From Abiotrophia sp. HMSC24B09 (GTDB taxonomy: Bacteria > Bacillota > Bacilli > Lactobacillales > Aerococcaceae): 64,000 nt of DNA. The notes beneath the pieces were generated by a model, which ran no database searches, was not told where the DNA came from, and saw only the letters and a program-made list of their open reading frames with translations. The stretch is from the NCBI RefSeq assembly GCF_001815865.1, contig NZ_KV822214.1, forward strand, positions 1 to 64,000. The letters run 5' to 3'. The translations under genes and the position numbers were made by a program. Positions 36,808 through 46,219 of the stretch are shown here, piece by piece; the stretch's first letter is position 1; every line of letters starts with the position of its first letter.

Positions 36808-36931
36808 TTTTTGCTTTCAGAAAACACTCTTGCTCTCTCCCAAAACTTTAGAAAGATTTGAGATTTGCTTGAGAGATATTTGAAATTCACTTGATAAGCT
36901 ATAGATAAGAAATAAGCAAAGGAGTAAGATC

Positions 36932-37864
36932 ATGGAAGATATCTTAGTCATTCAAAATCTTAGTAAGCATTATGGCGACCAAGTGGCTTTGGACTCGCTC
37001 AGCCTCAAGCTAAAGAAAGGAGAAATCTATGGCCTAATCGGTCAAAACGGAGCGGGTAAAAGCACCTTAATCAAATTAATTACCCAAATAATCGCACCAA
37101 GTCAAGGCACCGTCTCCATTTTGGGCTCTCGAACCCCTAAAGAATGGACTAGTTCCCTCCAACATGTGGGTTCTGTCATTGAAACACCTGTGGCACACCA
37201 ACATCTATCTGCCTACGACAATCTTCGCTTTTACTGCTTGGATCGTGGTATCAAAAAACCAGATAGTCGGATTAAGGAAACCTTGGACTATGTCGGCTTA
37301 AGCCAAACTGGCGCCAAAAAATTTCGGGACTTCTCTCTGGGAATGAAACAACGTCTGGGTATCGCCATTGCCATTCTATCTCGGCCTGATTTACTCATCT
37401 TGGACGAGCCTATCAATGGTCTGGACCCTGTCGGCATTCAAGAGTTTCGCGAGATGGTCCTCCGCCTTAACTGCGAGCTTGGCATGACCCTGATTATTTC
37501 TAGCCATATCTTGTCAGAATTATACTTGGTGGCTAGCCGCTTTGGTTTCATTCATCAAGGACGGCTCATCCAAGAGCTTTCCAAGGAGGACTTCGACCGC
37601 GAAAGTGGCGATTATATTATCCTCCAGTCCCAAAAGGCTCAGATGGCTAAGGACTTTGTCCAAAAACAACTAGGTTTTAGACTTAAATCGAGCCATCAGA
37701 CCGACCAATTACAGTTAATCGGCAAAGCTGAGGAGATACCAGAACTTGCTAAGGCCTTAGTTTTAGCTGACATTCCAATCAGTGCAATTTACTACGCCCA
37801 TAAAGATTTAGAGCGATACTTTACCGATTTAATTCAGGTTCAAGGGGGAAAACAGTATGCTTAA
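36932..37864 (+). CDS. ABC transporter ATP-binding protein (BcrA/lantibiotic-immunity type)
   Basis: A 310-residue single nucleotide-binding domain. Walker A GQNGAGKST is at about 37-45, signature FSLGMKQRLG, Walker B LLILDEPINGLDP and switch histidine in ISSHILSEL, followed by a C-terminal accessory domain (about 215-310). The domain arrangement matches exporters of the bacitracin/lantibiotic-resistance group. It overlaps the permease gene by 8 bp. The substrate is unknown: peptide antibiotic defence is possible, but many members have other roles. Confidence 0.87.
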   Translation: MEDILVIQNLSKHYGDQVALDSLSLKLKKGEIYGLIGQNGAGKSTLIKLITQIIAPSQGTVSILGSRTPKEWTSSLQHVGSVIETPVAHQHLSAYDNLRFYCLDRGIKKPDSRIKETLDYVGLSQTGAKKFRDFSLGMKQRLGIAIAILSRPDLLILDEPINGLDPVGIQEFREMVLRLNCELGMTLIISSHILSELYLVASRFGFIHQGRLIQELSKEDFDRESGDYIILQSQKAQMAKDFVQKQLGFRLKSSHQTDQLQLIGKAEEIPELAKALVLADIPISAIYYAHKDLERYFTDLIQVQGGKQYA

Positions 37865-38579
37865 TAGTATCAAAGCTGATTATTACCGTCTAGTCCGCTC
37901 CGTCGGATTTTGGGGCATTCAAGCCTTCTGTGTCCTGGGCATTCTGCTAGCCATTTTTACTTCGCGAGTTACTACTTCTAGTTCTGGCTTCTGCTTCGCC
38001 ATGGATGCCGTATCTTATAACATAGGCCTACTTTTTATCGCCTGCAATGTGGTGACCACCCTACTCTTAGGAGTCGACCTTAACAACAAACTCTACCATA
38101 ATAATCTGACTACTGGCAAAACCCGTGGCCAGTATTACCTAGCTAAGTCTCTGACCATTGCTAGTCTTATTCTCTTACAATTTTTCCTTCTCTACGCAGC
38201 AGGTTACGTCATTGAATTCTTACGGTCAGGAGGCCAGATGGGTAGTCTACCAGCAGATTTTTGGCCTAAGTTTCTGATTACCTTCCTGATTCAGTGCCTT
38301 TGTACCTATGCTTGGTTCTGCGTTACCAGCTTCGTCCTCTTCCTGACCCGCAACTACAGTATGGTCTTTATTGTCTACTTTACCGTTTTTATCTTCTTGA
38401 AAATCCCTGGCGAATTGATTGACCCAAATAATGATTGGTTTAAGGCTATTGTCATGGAATTTGTCTATGAGAGTACAGCTAGCTTTAGTATGACTAGTAA
38501 GACTGCTATTTTCGCCTTGGCCTTAAGTCTCATCTTTACACTCGCCGGCATCTATACCTTCAAGCGCCGCGACCTCTAA
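37857..38579 (+). CDS. ABC transporter permease (ABC-2 type)
   Basis: A 240-residue membrane protein with six predicted hydrophobic segments, typical of ABC-2 permeases partnered with BcrA-type ATPases. It begins inside the ATPase gene (8-bp overlap), so both are made together. No substrate can be read from the sequence, and no precursor peptide gene is adjacent. Confidence 0.82.
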   Translation: MLNSIKADYYRLVRSVGFWGIQAFCVLGILLAIFTSRVTTSSSGFCFAMDAVSYNIGLLFIACNVVTTLLLGVDLNNKLYHNNLTTGKTRGQYYLAKSLTIASLILLQFFLLYAAGYVIEFLRSGGQMGSLPADFWPKFLITFLIQCLCTYAWFCVTSFVLFLTRNYSMVFIVYFTVFIFLKIPGELIDPNNDWFKAIVMEFVYESTASFSMTSKTAIFALALSLIFTLAGIYTFKRRDL

Positions 38580-38599
38580 AACCTATCTACAAATAAAGT

Positions 38600-38634
38600 C
38601 CCCCTATGTCATCTGACACAGGGGGCTTATTTTG
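38600..38634 (+). terminator. Terminator of ABC exporter operon
   Basis: The stem 38600-38611 / 38614-38625 (CCCCCT...AGGGGG, one mismatch) is followed by CTTATTTT. Confidence 0.75.
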
Positions 38635-38641
38635 GATATAG

Positions 38642-38668
38642 AAAAAGGGCCTCCGAAGAGACCCTTTT
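38642..38668 (-). terminator. tuf terminator
   Basis: The stem AAAGGG-CTC / GAG-CCCTTT with CGAA tetraloop is followed by T residues on the minus strand. Confidence 0.8.
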
Positions 38669-38691
38669 GGAAAGGCATATTAAGCTTAGAA

Positions 38692-39879
38692 TTAAGCTAA
38701 GACTTTAGATACCACACCGGCACCTACAGTACGGCCACCTTCACGAATAGAGAACTTAGTCCCTTCTTCGATCGCGATTGGGTGGATCAATTCAACAACC
38801 ATTTGTACGTTGTCGCCTGGCATAACCATTTCAGTACCTTCTGGTAAAGTAACAACACCAGTTACGTCAGTTGTACGGAAGTAGAATTGTGGACGGTAGT
38901 TTGAGAAGAATGGAGTGTGACGACCACCTTCTTCTTTAGACAATACGTACACTTCAGCTTCGAACTTAGTGTGTGGAGTGATTGAACCTGGTTTAGATAA
39001 TACTTGACCACGTTGGATTTGGTCACGAGTTACACCACGTAACAAGGTACCAACGTTGTCCCCAGCTTCAGCGTAATCCAATAACTTACGGAACATTTCA
39101 ACACCGGTAACGGTAGTCTTAGAAGTTTCTTCTTCGATACCAACGATTTCAACTTCGTCACCAACGCGAACTTGACCACGTTCAACACGACCAGTTGCAA
39201 CAGTACCACGACCAGTGATAGAGAATACGTCTTCGACTGGCATCATGAATGGCTTGTCAGTGTCACGTTCTGGTTCTGGAATGTAAGCATCAACTTGTTC
39301 CATCAATTCTAAAACCTTAGCTTCGTAGTTAGCGTCGCCTTCTAAAGCTTTCAAAGCTGAACCAGCGATAACTGGAGTGTCGTCGCCTGGGAAGTCGTAT
39401 TCAGACAAGAGGTCACGAACTTCCATTTCAACTAATTCGAGCAATTCTTCGTCGTCAACCATGTCAACTTTGTTCAAGAATACTACGATGTAAGGAACAC
39501 CAACTTGACGAGACAAGAGGATGTGTTCACGAGTTTGTGGCATTGGGCCGTCAGCAGCAGATACAACGAGGATCGCGCCGTCCATTTGAGCAGCACCAGT
39601 GATCATGTTTTTAACGTAGTCCGCGTGACCTGGGCAGTCAACGTGAGCGTAGTGACGGTTAGCTGTTTCGTACTCGATGTGAGAAGTGTTGATTGTGATC
39701 CCACGTTCTTTTTCTTCTGGAGCGTTATCGATTTGGTCGTATGAACGAGCTTCACCGAAACCTTGTTTAGCTAATACAGTTGCGATTGCAGCTGATAAGG
39801 TAGTTTTACCATGGTCAACGTGACCAATTGTACCAATGTTTACGTGTGGTTTAGAACGGTCAAATTTTTGTTTTGCCAT
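38692..39879 (-). CDS. tuf: Elongation factor Tu
   Basis: A 395-residue GTPase delivering aminoacyl-tRNA to the ribosome. GHVDHGKT (P loop) is near 19-26, the RGITI switch [10 protein letters not shown] switch II and NKVDM near 136-140, followed by beta-barrel domains 2 and 3. Codon use is strongly biased, as in very highly expressed genes. Although next to fusA, it is separated by 162 bp with its own promoter and a long hairpin. Confidence 0.98.
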   Translation of the reverse strand: MAKQKFDRSKPHVNIGTIGHVDHGKTTLSAAIATVLAKQGFGEARSYDQIDNAPEEKERGITINTSHIEYETANRHYAHVDCPGHADYVKNMITGAAQMDGAILVVSAADGPMPQTREHILLSRQVGVPYIVVFLNKVDMVDDEELLELVEMEVRDLLSEYDFPGDDTPVIAGSALKALEGDANYEAKVLELMEQVDAYIPEPERDTDKPFMMPVEDVFSITGRGTVATGRVERGQVRVGDEVEIVGIEEETSKTTVTGVEMFRKLLDYAEAGDNVGTLLRGVTRDQIQRGQVLSKPGSITPHTKFEAEVYVLSKEEGGRHTPFFSNYRPQFYFRTTDVTGVVTLPEGTEMVMPGDNVQMVVELIHPIAIEEGTKFSIREGGRTVGAGVVSKVLA

Positions 39880-39945
39880 TTTAATTTCTGCCTCCTAAAA
39901 ATAGTTGAGTTTGTTTTATAGATTTCAATTAAATCTATCAGTAGT

Positions 39946-39974
39946 ATTATACCTAGAAATGGGGCAAAATTCAA
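39946..39974 (-). promoter_or_regulatory. tuf promoter
   Basis: TTGAAT (39969-39974), 17-bp spacer and TATAAT (39946-39951) on the minus strand. The -35 and spacer lie within a long inverted repeat. Confidence 0.7.
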
Positions 39975-39995
39975 GATTTTGCACCATTTTCTAGG
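39952..39995 (-). repeat. Long inverted repeat in fusA-tuf spacer
   Basis: Arms of about 19 bp (39952-39970 and 39976-39995, two irregularities) with a 5-nt loop. The right arm and loop overlap the tuf -35 box. It could act as a hairpin in read-through RNA from fusA. Confidence 0.65.
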
Positions 39996-40000
39996 CTTTG

Positions 40001-40024
40001 GGAATAACGCTTATTCGTTATTCC
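40001..40024 (-). terminator. Hairpin after fusA (weak terminator or RNA-stabilising stem)
   Basis: The perfect 9-bp stem GGAATAACG (40001-40009) / CGTTATTCC (40016-40024) has no T run after it, so termination is doubtful. Confidence 0.45.
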
Positions 40025-40041
40025 AAGCAAGTCCTATCAGA

Positions 40042-42132
40042 TTAGTCTTCTGACTTGCCGCCGTATTTCTTGATGATTTCTTCTGCGATTGACTTCGGCA
40101 CATCTTCATAGTGGTCGAAGGTCATAGAGAAGGTACCACGCCCTTGAGTTGCAGAACGCAAGGTAGTTGCGTAACCGAACATTTCAGACAATGGAATCAT
40201 ACCTTTAACGATTTGAGCGTTACCGCGTACTTCAGAACCTTCAACGCGACCGCGACGAGAGTTCACGTGACCCATAACGTCCCCGAAGTATTCTTCAGGT
40301 ACAGTGATTTCAACTGCCATCATAGGTTCCAAGATGCTTGGGTTAGCTTTCTTAGCAGCTGCACGGAGTGCTAAGGACGCCGCTACCTTAAAGGCAGTTT
40401 CAGAAGAGTCGACATCGTGGTAAGAACCATCGTAAAGCTTAGCTTTGATATCTACCATTGGGAAGCCTGCGAGGACACCATTTTCCATAGCGTCTTTCAA
40501 ACCAGCTTCAACCGCTGGGATGTATTCACGAGGAACCACACCACCGACGATTGCGTTTTCGAATTCGAAACCAGCACCTTCTTCGTTTGGTGTAAATTCG
40601 ATCCATACGTGACCGTATTGACCTTTACCACCAGACTGACGAACGAACTTACCTTCTGCTTGAGTTGCAGCACGGAAGGTTTCACGGTAAGAAACTTGTG
40701 GAGCACCCACGTTAGCTTCTACCTTGAATTCACGACGCATACGGTCAACGATGATATCCAAGTGTAACTCACCCATACCTGCGATAACTGTTTCGCCAGT
40801 TTCTTGGTTAGTGTAAGCACGGAAGGTTGGGTCTTCTTCAGCCAATTTTTGTAAGGCTACACCCATCTTATCTTGGTCAGCTTTTGATTTAGGCTCAATC
40901 GCTACTTCGATAACTGGTTCTGGGAATTCCATAGACTCGAGGATTACTTCGTTCTTCTCGTCACAAAGAGTGTCCCCAGTAGTAGTGTCTTTCAAACCAA
41001 CAGCTGCTGCGATATCCCCAGAGAATACTTCAGGAATTTCTTGACGGTGGTTGGCATGCATTTGTAAGATACGGCCGACACGTTCACGTTTGCCTTTAGT
41101 AGCGTTTTGAACGTAAGAACCGGATTGTAAAGTACCAGAGTAAACACGGAAGAAGGTTAAACGACCTACGAATGGGTCAGTCATAACTTTGAAGGCCAAA
41201 GCAGAGAATGGCTCTTCATCGCTTGCATGACGTTCTACTTCAGCGTCAGTATCAGGGTCAATCCCTTTGATCGCTGGAACGTCTAATGGAGATGGAAGGT
41301 AGTCGATAACCCCATCCAACATTAATTGAACCCCTTTGTTCTTGAAGGCAGAACCACAGAATACTGGGTAGAAGTCCGCTGCAACAGTTGCTTTACGGAT
41401 TGCTGCTTTCAAGGTAGGTACGTCGATTTCTTCGCCTTCCAAGTAAGCCATCATGAGTTCTTCGTCAGTTTCAGCAACTGCTTCAACTAACTTAGTACGC
41501 CATTCTTCAGCTAAATCTTGTAAGTCACCTGGGATTTCGATTTCTTCAATGTCAGTCCCTAAGTCGTTAGTGTAGTTGTAGGCTTTCATTTCCACTAAGT
41601 CAATGATACCTGAGAACTCATCTTCAGCACCAATTGGTAATTGAACTGGATGAGCGTTTGCTTGTAAGCGTTCGTGCAAGGTTCTTACAGAGTATAAGAA
41701 GTCCGCACCAATCTTGTCCATCTTGTTGATGAAGACCAAGCGAGGAACACCGTAAGTGGTAGCTTGACGCCATACGGTTTCAGTTTGAGGTTCTACCCCA
41801 GACTGAGCATCCAATAAGGCAACGGCACCATCAAGAACCCGGAGAGAACGTTCTACTTCGACAGTGAAGTCCACGTGCCCTGGTGTGTCGATGATGTTAA
41901 TCCGGTGGTTAGCCCATTGCGCAGTAGTTGCGGCAGAGGTGATGGTAATCCCACGTTCTTGTTCTTGCTCCATCCAGTCCATTTGGGAAGCCCCTTCGTG
42001 GGTTTCACCAATTTTGTGGATACGGCCGGTATAGTACAAGACACGTTCAGTCGTGGTGGTTTTACCAGCATCGATGTGGGCCATGATACCAATATTACGA
42101 GTTTTCTCTAGCGAAAATTCTCTTTTTGCCAT
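40042..42132 (-). CDS. fusA: Elongation factor G
   Basis: A 696-residue translocase GTPase. P loop AHIDAGKTT is near 17-25, RGITITSA switch I, DTPGHVDF switch II and NKMDK near 136-140; domains II-V follow, with RRGRVEG and [15 protein letters not shown] near the C-terminus. Third gene of the str operon, 92 bp after rpsG. Confidence 0.98.
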   Translation of the reverse strand: MAKREFSLEKTRNIGIMAHIDAGKTTTTERVLYYTGRIHKIGETHEGASQMDWMEQEQERGITITSAATTAQWANHRINIIDTPGHVDFTVEVERSLRVLDGAVALLDAQSGVEPQTETVWRQATTYGVPRLVFINKMDKIGADFLYSVRTLHERLQANAHPVQLPIGAEDEFSGIIDLVEMKAYNYTNDLGTDIEEIEIPGDLQDLAEEWRTKLVEAVAETDEELMMAYLEGEEIDVPTLKAAIRKATVAADFYPVFCGSAFKNKGVQLMLDGVIDYLPSPLDVPAIKGIDPDTDAEVERHASDEEPFSALAFKVMTDPFVGRLTFFRVYSGTLQSGSYVQNATKGKRERVGRILQMHANHRQEIPEVFSGDIAAAVGLKDTTTGDTLCDEKNEVILESMEFPEPVIEVAIEPKSKADQDKMGVALQKLAEEDPTFRAYTNQETGETVIAGMGELHLDIIVDRMRREFKVEANVGAPQVSYRETFRAATQAEGKFVRQSGGKGQYGHVWIEFTPNEEGAGFEFENAIVGGVVPREYIPAVEAGLKDAMENGVLAGFPMVDIKAKLYDGSYHDVDSSETAFKVAASLALRAAAKKANPSILEPMMAVEITVPEEYFGDVMGHVNSRRGRVEGSEVRGNAQIVKGMIPLSEMFGYATTLRSATQGRGTFSMTFDHYEDVPKSIAEEIIKKYGGKSED

Positions 42133-42174
42133 CTTTTTGTTTTACCCCTTTTCAGTTGTTTTGAGAGTGTGCAT

Positions 42175-42209
42175 AGTAGTCAAAAACCACTAGCTTATAA
42201 CAGCTAGTG
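42175..42209 (-). terminator. Attenuator-like hairpin between rpsG and fusA
   Basis: The stem CACTAGCT (42188-42195) / AGCTAGTG (42202-42209) is followed on the minus strand by GGTTTTTG. It probably gives partial termination inside the str operon. Confidence 0.55.
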
Positions 42210-42224
42210 ATATGACTGAAAATC

Positions 42225-42695
42225 TTACCAACGGTAATGAGCGAATGCTTTGTTGGCTTCTGCCATTTTATGCATGTCTTCGCGTTTCTTAACTGATGCA
42301 CCAGTGTTGTTAGCTGCATCCATGATTTCGCGTGCTAAACGTAATTCCATGGTCTTTTCACCACGTAAGCGAGAGTAGCTTACCAACCAACGGATGGCTA
42401 AGGTGTAACGACGTTCTGGACGTACTTCAACTGGTACTTGGTAGTTAGAACCCCCCACACGGCGAGCTTTAACTTCTAATAATGGCATGATGTTTTCGAT
42501 TGCTTGTTCGAAAACTTCCATTGGGTCTTGACCGGTTTGTTCGCGCACGATATCGAAAGCAGCATATAAGATAGTAGCAGCTTTACCGCGTTTACCATCG
42601 AGCATTAAACGGTTAATTGTGCGAGTAACTAATTTTGAATTGTAGAGTGGATCTGGCAAAACTTCGCGTTTTGCGATTGCACCTTTACGAGGCAT
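42225..42695 (-). CDS. rpsG: 30S ribosomal protein S7
   Basis: 156 residues, a primary 16S rRNA-binding protein of the 30S head. Hallmarks are MPRKG at the N-terminus, [10 protein letters not shown] near 32-41 and [16 protein letters not shown] near 81-96. It follows rpsL by 38 bp. Confidence 0.98.
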   Translation of the reverse strand: MPRKGAIAKREVLPDPLYNSKLVTRTINRLMLDGKRGKAATILYAAFDIVREQTGQDPMEVFEQAIENIMPLLEVKARRVGGSNYQVPVEVRPERRYTLAIRWLVSYSRLRGEKTMELRLAREIMDAANNTGASVKKREDMHKMAEANKAFAHYRW

Positions 42696-42733
42696 TCAAA
42701 ATCCTCCTTTCTGAATGTTTAATGATGAGGCTC

Positions 42734-43147
42734 TTAGCCTTTAGGACGTTTGGTACCGTATTTAGAACGGCCTTGTTTACGATCGTTAACACCAGCAGTG
42801 TCAAGCGCACCACGAACGATGTGGTAACGTACCCCTGGTAAGTCTTTTACACGACCACCGCGGATTAAAACAACGCTGTGTTCTTGTAAGTTGTGACCGA
42901 TCCCTGGGATGTAAGCTGTCACTTCCATCAAGTTAGACAAACGTACACGGGCATATTTACGTAAAGCTGAGTTAGGTTTCTTCGGTGTCATGGTCCCCAC
43001 ACGAGTACATACCCCACGTTTTTGTGGAGAGTTGTTGTCCGTTTGGGTCTTTTTGAAACTGTTGTACCCTTTGTTTAATGCAGGTGAGTTTGACTTAACG
43101 ACTTTGGTTTTACGAGGTTTATTAACTAATTGGTTAATAGTTGGCAT
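42734..43147 (-). CDS. rpsL: 30S ribosomal protein S12
   Basis: 137 residues. It carries wild-type lysines in [11 protein letters not shown] and [11 protein letters not shown], the positions where streptomycin-resistance changes arise, so no such change is seen. First gene of the str operon, with promoter at 43283-43311 and a leader of about 130 nt containing a small hairpin (CAGTC/GACTG, 43234-43248). Confidence 0.98.
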   Translation of the reverse strand: MPTINQLVNKPRKTKVVKSNSPALNKGYNSFKKTQTDNNSPQKRGVCTRVGTMTPKKPNSALRKYARVRLSNLMEVTAYIPGIGHNLQEHSVVLIRGGRVKDLPGVRYHIVRGALDTAGVNDRKQGRSKYGTKRPKG

Positions 43148-43282
43148 CCAAGCTCCTCCTCCCTTTGCTTTAATCTAGTCCACACATCCAAGTGTGCCAT
43201 TTTTATGGAAAAATAATAATGTTGCTTCTATACCAGTCAGCACGACTGAATTTCAGGAATCTCGTATAAAAACACCTCTACT

Positions 43283-43311
43283 AATGTACCAATAAAATCC
43301 CCTTTCGTCAA
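43283..43311 (-). promoter_or_regulatory. str operon promoter
   Basis: TTGACG (43306-43311), 17 bp, extended -10 TGG plus TACATT (43283-43288) on the minus strand, about 136 bp before the rpsL start. Confidence 0.75.
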
Positions 43312-43369
43312 GGGGGTATGGCGACTTTTTTTGCGATTGGCTTGATTTTTTTGAGCAGTCCTGTTAAAA

Positions 43370-43399
43370 GCAAAAAGCCCTACTCATAAGCAGGGCTTC
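43370..43399 (-). terminator. Terminator of the Nudix/GNAT/MmcQ cluster
   Basis: The stem AAGCCCT (43375-43381) / AGGGCTT (43392-43398), read on the minus strand, is followed by TTTTTG. It separates the cluster from the str operon. Confidence 0.85.
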
Positions 43400-43407
43400 T
43401 TATGTCC

Positions 43408-44046
43408 TTATTTCTTAACTAAGCGATAGCTTTCCGCTAACATACTGGTCAGCTGATCCCAATCCGTCTGTGCATCTAGTAAGACACTAAACCAATGTTT
43501 CTTGTTCATATGATAGGCAGGAAAATAGCGGCAGTTATCGATGCGCTCCACAATATGCTCGGGCTTGCCCTTGAGATTAAGCACCAACACCTGGTCAGTC
43601 CGCAAACTCGTTTTATCTAGCCGACAATAGTCGACCGGCAAAAAGATACCAAATAGCTTATCGACCGTCGGCACCTTGAAGCCTATTATTTCCGGATGGC
43701 GCTTAAAGGGATGGGCTGGTGCCAGCCCGTAAGTCGCCTTCACATGCTCCACCAATCGCTCTACTAGCGGATTGTCTTGAATCTGCTGGCCTAAAATCCG
43801 ATTGAGAATATCATCCACCTGCTGGCGTAGGGCTGTTACCAGCGCCCCACTGGCACTGGCTACCTCAAATAAGGTGTAGGGTTCTTCCATGGCCAAATCA
43901 TAGACCACCAGTTCTAGCTCATGGTCTGACATAGTCATTCGAAGCTCAAATTCCCCTTCGGCCAAGACATGGCGCGCCTGACCATTTTCAAAACCCCATT
44001 CTGCTAGCGTGGCCTGGCTCAAAGGCTGACCTAGTTTTATCTTCAT
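43408..44046 (-). CDS. MmcQ/YjbR-like protein with N-terminal extension
   Basis: 212 residues. The C-terminal half (about 100-212) matches the MmcQ/YjbR (CyaY-like fold) family: VLNLKGKPEHIVERI and PAYHMNKKHWFSVLLD. The N-terminal half (about 1-95) is not recognised and roughly doubles the usual size. The function of the family is unclear despite DNA-binding annotations. The start overlaps the Nudix gene by 4 bp (ATGA). Confidence 0.78.
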   Translation of the reverse strand: MKIKLGQPLSQATLAEWGFENGQARHVLAEGEFELRMTMSDHELELVVYDLAMEEPYTLFEVASASGALVTALRQQVDDILNRILGQQIQDNPLVERLVEHVKATYGLAPAHPFKRHPEIIGFKVPTVDKLFGIFLPVDYCRLDKTSLRTDQVLVLNLKGKPEHIVERIDNCRYFPAYHMNKKHWFSVLLDAQTDWDQLTSMLAESYRLVKK

Positions 44047-44567
44047 TTGTCAGTCTCCTCTCTTAGTTCTAGCAGTTTGCTAGCAATCGCCTGCCAACGT
44101 TCCCAGTCGCCCGGCACAAGTTTTGCCTGCCATTGCTCCAACTGGTCTGGCGCTAGCCAAAGCCAGTCCTGGCTTTCCTCTGGGTCCAGAACAAGGGCGG
44201 GCGCCAGATCCGCTAAAACAATTCCGTAAATATCTAGCCACCAATTGTCATAGCGATAGTCCTCCAACCAGACTAAGTCATGGGGCGTCACCTTAATCCC
44301 TGTCTCCTCCCATAACTCGCGACAAGCAGCAAGTTCCGAGCTTTCGCCTGCCAAAACTGAGCCATTGGCGCCAAATTCCCAATTATTAGGATAATGGGCC
44401 TTACCATGACTACGCTGGGTCAGTAGAATCTGACCCTTTGCATCCATTACCAAAACGCGCGCCACCAGATGATAATGACCTGGTGGGATGAGGGCTTCTT
44501 GCCCCCTCAAATGTCTGATGCCAGTCAATTGCTTATTGACATCGACTAGTTCCCATACTTCTGGCAT
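44043..44567 (-). CDS. Nudix hydrolase
   Basis: 174 residues with a perfect Nudix box G-x5-E-x7-RELWEETGI (about 67-89), preceded by the beta strands LVARVLVMDAKGQILLTQRS. The start at 44567 follows AAGGA by 9 nt, giving a gap of 4 nt to the GNAT gene; an earlier start at 44612 overlaps that gene. The N-terminal WELVDVNKQLTG form resembles the isopentenyl-diphosphate isomerase-like or YfcD-like Nudix group, but the substrate is undetermined. Confidence 0.88.
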   Translation of the reverse strand: MPEVWELVDVNKQLTGIRHLRGQEALIPPGHYHLVARVLVMDAKGQILLTQRSHGKAHYPNNWEFGANGSVLAGESSELAACRELWEETGIKVTPHDLVWLEDYRYDNWWLDIYGIVLADLAPALVLDPEESQDWLWLAPDQLEQWQAKLVPGDWERWQAIASKLLELREETDK

Positions 44568-44571
44568 CCGA

Positions 44572-44856
44572 CTAGTCCTTATCGGCATTGACCGCATCAT
44601 ACTGCGAGTCACGTTGGAACTTAGCTACTACATAAGAGCATTCTGCCTTAATCTTTTTGCCTTCAGCCTTCATAGTCGCTACTAAGGTGTCCAAGAGTTC
44701 TTGGGCGACACCCTGGCCACGCAAACTATCGTCCACAAAAGTATGGTCGGCAATGACCACCTTGGGATCGTCTGTCGGCCGATAAGTAATCTCAGCTACG
44801 ACTTCTCCTGCTGCATTATAGCCTTCAAATCCTCTTTCTGTTCTTACAAATTCCAT
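44572..44856 (-). CDS. Small GNAT-type N-acetyltransferase (YjdJ-like)
   Basis: 94 residues of the short GCN5-related group: IADHTFVDDSLRGQGVAQELLDTLV contains the acetyl-CoA loop R/Q-x-x-G-x-A, and AECSYVVAKF is the conserved end. The start at 44856 has AGGAGG 8 nt upstream. First gene of a three-gene set with the Nudix and MmcQ genes. A perfect 26-bp palindrome lies 22 bp upstream. Confidence 0.85.
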   Translation of the reverse strand: MEFVRTERGFEGYNAAGEVVAEITYRPTDDPKVVIADHTFVDDSLRGQGVAQELLDTLVATMKAEGKKIKAECSYVVAKFQRDSQYDAVNADKD

Positions 44857-44877
44857 TCTGACGTCCTCCTTATTTTC

Positions 44878-44903
44878 CCAATATATCATATATGATATAT
44901 TGG
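44878..44903. promoter_or_regulatory. Perfect 26-bp palindrome upstream of GNAT gene (operator-like)
   Basis: The two 13-base arms, CCAATATATCATA and its exact complement, meet without a loop. It is immediately upstream of the GNAT ribosome binding site and 34 bp after the ASCH gene. The AT-rich, loop-free form suits a dimeric repressor site more than a terminator. Confidence 0.5.
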
Positions 44904-44936
44904 TCTTTTTCTGTCTAGATTTTTCGAGCCAGTAAA

Positions 44937-45410
44937 TCAGCCTAAGCTCGCCTCTGGCAAGCGGTAAACTACCTGGAACTCTTCGAAAACCAGTTCCTGT
45001 TCAGGGGTAAAAACCTGACCGACTAAGCGAAATTCTGCTTCAAAGAAAGACCAATGGGCCTGGCGCCAATATTCTAGGCTAAGGTCGCCCTCTCCTTCTT
45101 TTCTAGCCCAAGCTTCGGTCACTTCTTCATAGGGCATGGTGACCACCCCCGTGGTCTGAATGACACATTGAGCCTGGTTACGGCTATTCAGAATCACGCT
45201 ATAGCTTCCAACTTCCGGCAGGGGCTCATCCTCTACCTCATAGAGCAATTTGGCTGAGCAGGTGGCCGTCTTCTTGCCCGCCATGACCAGCTGAGCCAAG
45301 GGGTCCGCAATGACACTGCCCGGTCCACCGAAACTAAAAGCCTCATAGGGCGTATCCTTTGCCAGCCCCTGACGCCTACAAAAATCCTGCCACATGACTT
45401 CACTGCGCAT
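44937..45410 (-). CDS. ASCH domain protein
   Basis: 157 residues. The ASCH fold is recognised by SFGGPGSVIADPLAQLVMAGKKTATCSAKLLYE and GSYSVILNSRNQAQCVIQTT, read in overlapping parts around residues 25-90. The family is thought to bind RNA or nucleosides; some members are N4-acetylcytidine amidohydrolases. The start at 45410 follows AGGAGG by 8 nt and is preferred to 45491. It is probably monocistronic. Confidence 0.85.
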   Translation of the reverse strand: MRSEVMWQDFCRRQGLAKDTPYEAFSFGGPGSVIADPLAQLVMAGKKTATCSAKLLYEVEDEPLPEVGSYSVILNSRNQAQCVIQTTGVVTMPYEEVTEAWARKEGEGDLSLEYWRQAHWSFFEAEFRLVGQVFTPEQELVFEEFQVVYRLPEASLG

Positions 45411-45500
45411 CTCGCTCGCCTCCTGATTCTTTTCTCTTATTATAGCATGTTTTACATTGTAAATATCCATAACTACTTCAAATCTGTTCATTCAATCTCA

Positions 45501-45530
45501 CAAAAACGACTAAGCGCGATGCACTTAGTC
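45501..45530 (-). terminator. Terminator after mgtC-family gene
   Basis: The stem GACTAAG (45508-45514) / CTTAGTC (45524-45530), read on the minus strand, is followed by GTTTTTG. It closes the 53034-45541 operon. Confidence 0.75.
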
Positions 45531-45540
45531 GGTAAATGGC

Positions 45541-46218
45541 TTATTCCGATATAGATACCAAACGAATTTTCCGGATATCTGGGTGGGCAGCTAGTTCTTC
45601 AATTAATCGGGGCAAAGATAATTCTTCAGGGACATGAACCGTAAAAATATTACGATAAAGTCGGCGCCCTTCTGAATTTTCTACATCAAATAGAATATCT
45701 GTCACCTCAATTCCTCGTGATTCAAAGAACTGAGTCAGAAACTCCTTGGTTGCCACTCGATGAATGTATTTTATTTCTAGTCGCTTAACATTGGGCATAT
45801 GAACAATACGTCGAATAATTGTAAGCGAAAACATAACTGCCGCACAAGTCAAAAGAGCAATCTCATAATATCCCATGCCGATCGCAATCCCCATTCCGGC
45901 TGTCGTCCACAATGAGGCTGCCGTAGTCAATCCTGCTACACGTTGCTTAGTAACGATAATAGTCCCGCCACCAAGGAAACCAATCCCGCTGACAATGGGT
46001 GCTAAGAGTCTCACTTGGTCTACTCTAATCTCTGGATGCACTTGTAATTTTTCATAGAAAACAGCTGCTTGAATCATCGAAATTGCTGCTGCACCAATAC
46101 ATACCAAAATATGTGTCCGCAAACCAGCTGGACGGTTCTTCTTCTGCCGGTCATATCCTATTAATCCGGCACACAGAATCGCCATAAAAAGTCGCAGACT
46201 AACCACTTGATAATCCAC
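45541..46218 (-). CDS. MgtC/SapB family membrane protein
   Basis: 225 residues. An N-terminal membrane domain of about four or five helices (1-138) contains the family motifs GYDRQKKNRPAGLRTH, GIGFLGGG and GLTTAASLW. A C-terminal cytosolic ACT-like domain spans about 145-225. Relatives modulate Mg2+/phosphate/ATP homeostasis; some are plain transport-associated proteins. It uses a GTG start one base after the stop of the LacI-SBP regulator gene, with AAGGA 5 nt upstream, so it is part of that operon. Its presence next to a phosphodiester-related system suggests a phosphate or Mg2+ link (inference). Confidence 0.88.
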   Translation of the reverse strand: MDYQVVSLRLFMAILCAGLIGYDRQKKNRPAGLRTHILVCIGAAAISMIQAAVFYEKLQVHPEIRVDQVRLLAPIVSGIGFLGGGTIIVTKQRVAGLTTAASLWTTAGMGIAIGMGYYEIALLTCAAVMFSLTIIRRIVHMPNVKRLEIKYIHRVATKEFLTQFFESRGIEVTDILFDVENSEGRRLYRNIFTVHVPEELSLPRLIEELAAHPDIRKIRLVSISE

Positions 46219-46219
46219 T

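Noticed and set aside
36932..38579. Lantibiotic or bacteriocin biosynthesis locus
   Set aside because: Only the BcrA-type ATPase and permease are present; no precursor peptide, modification or protease gene nearby.
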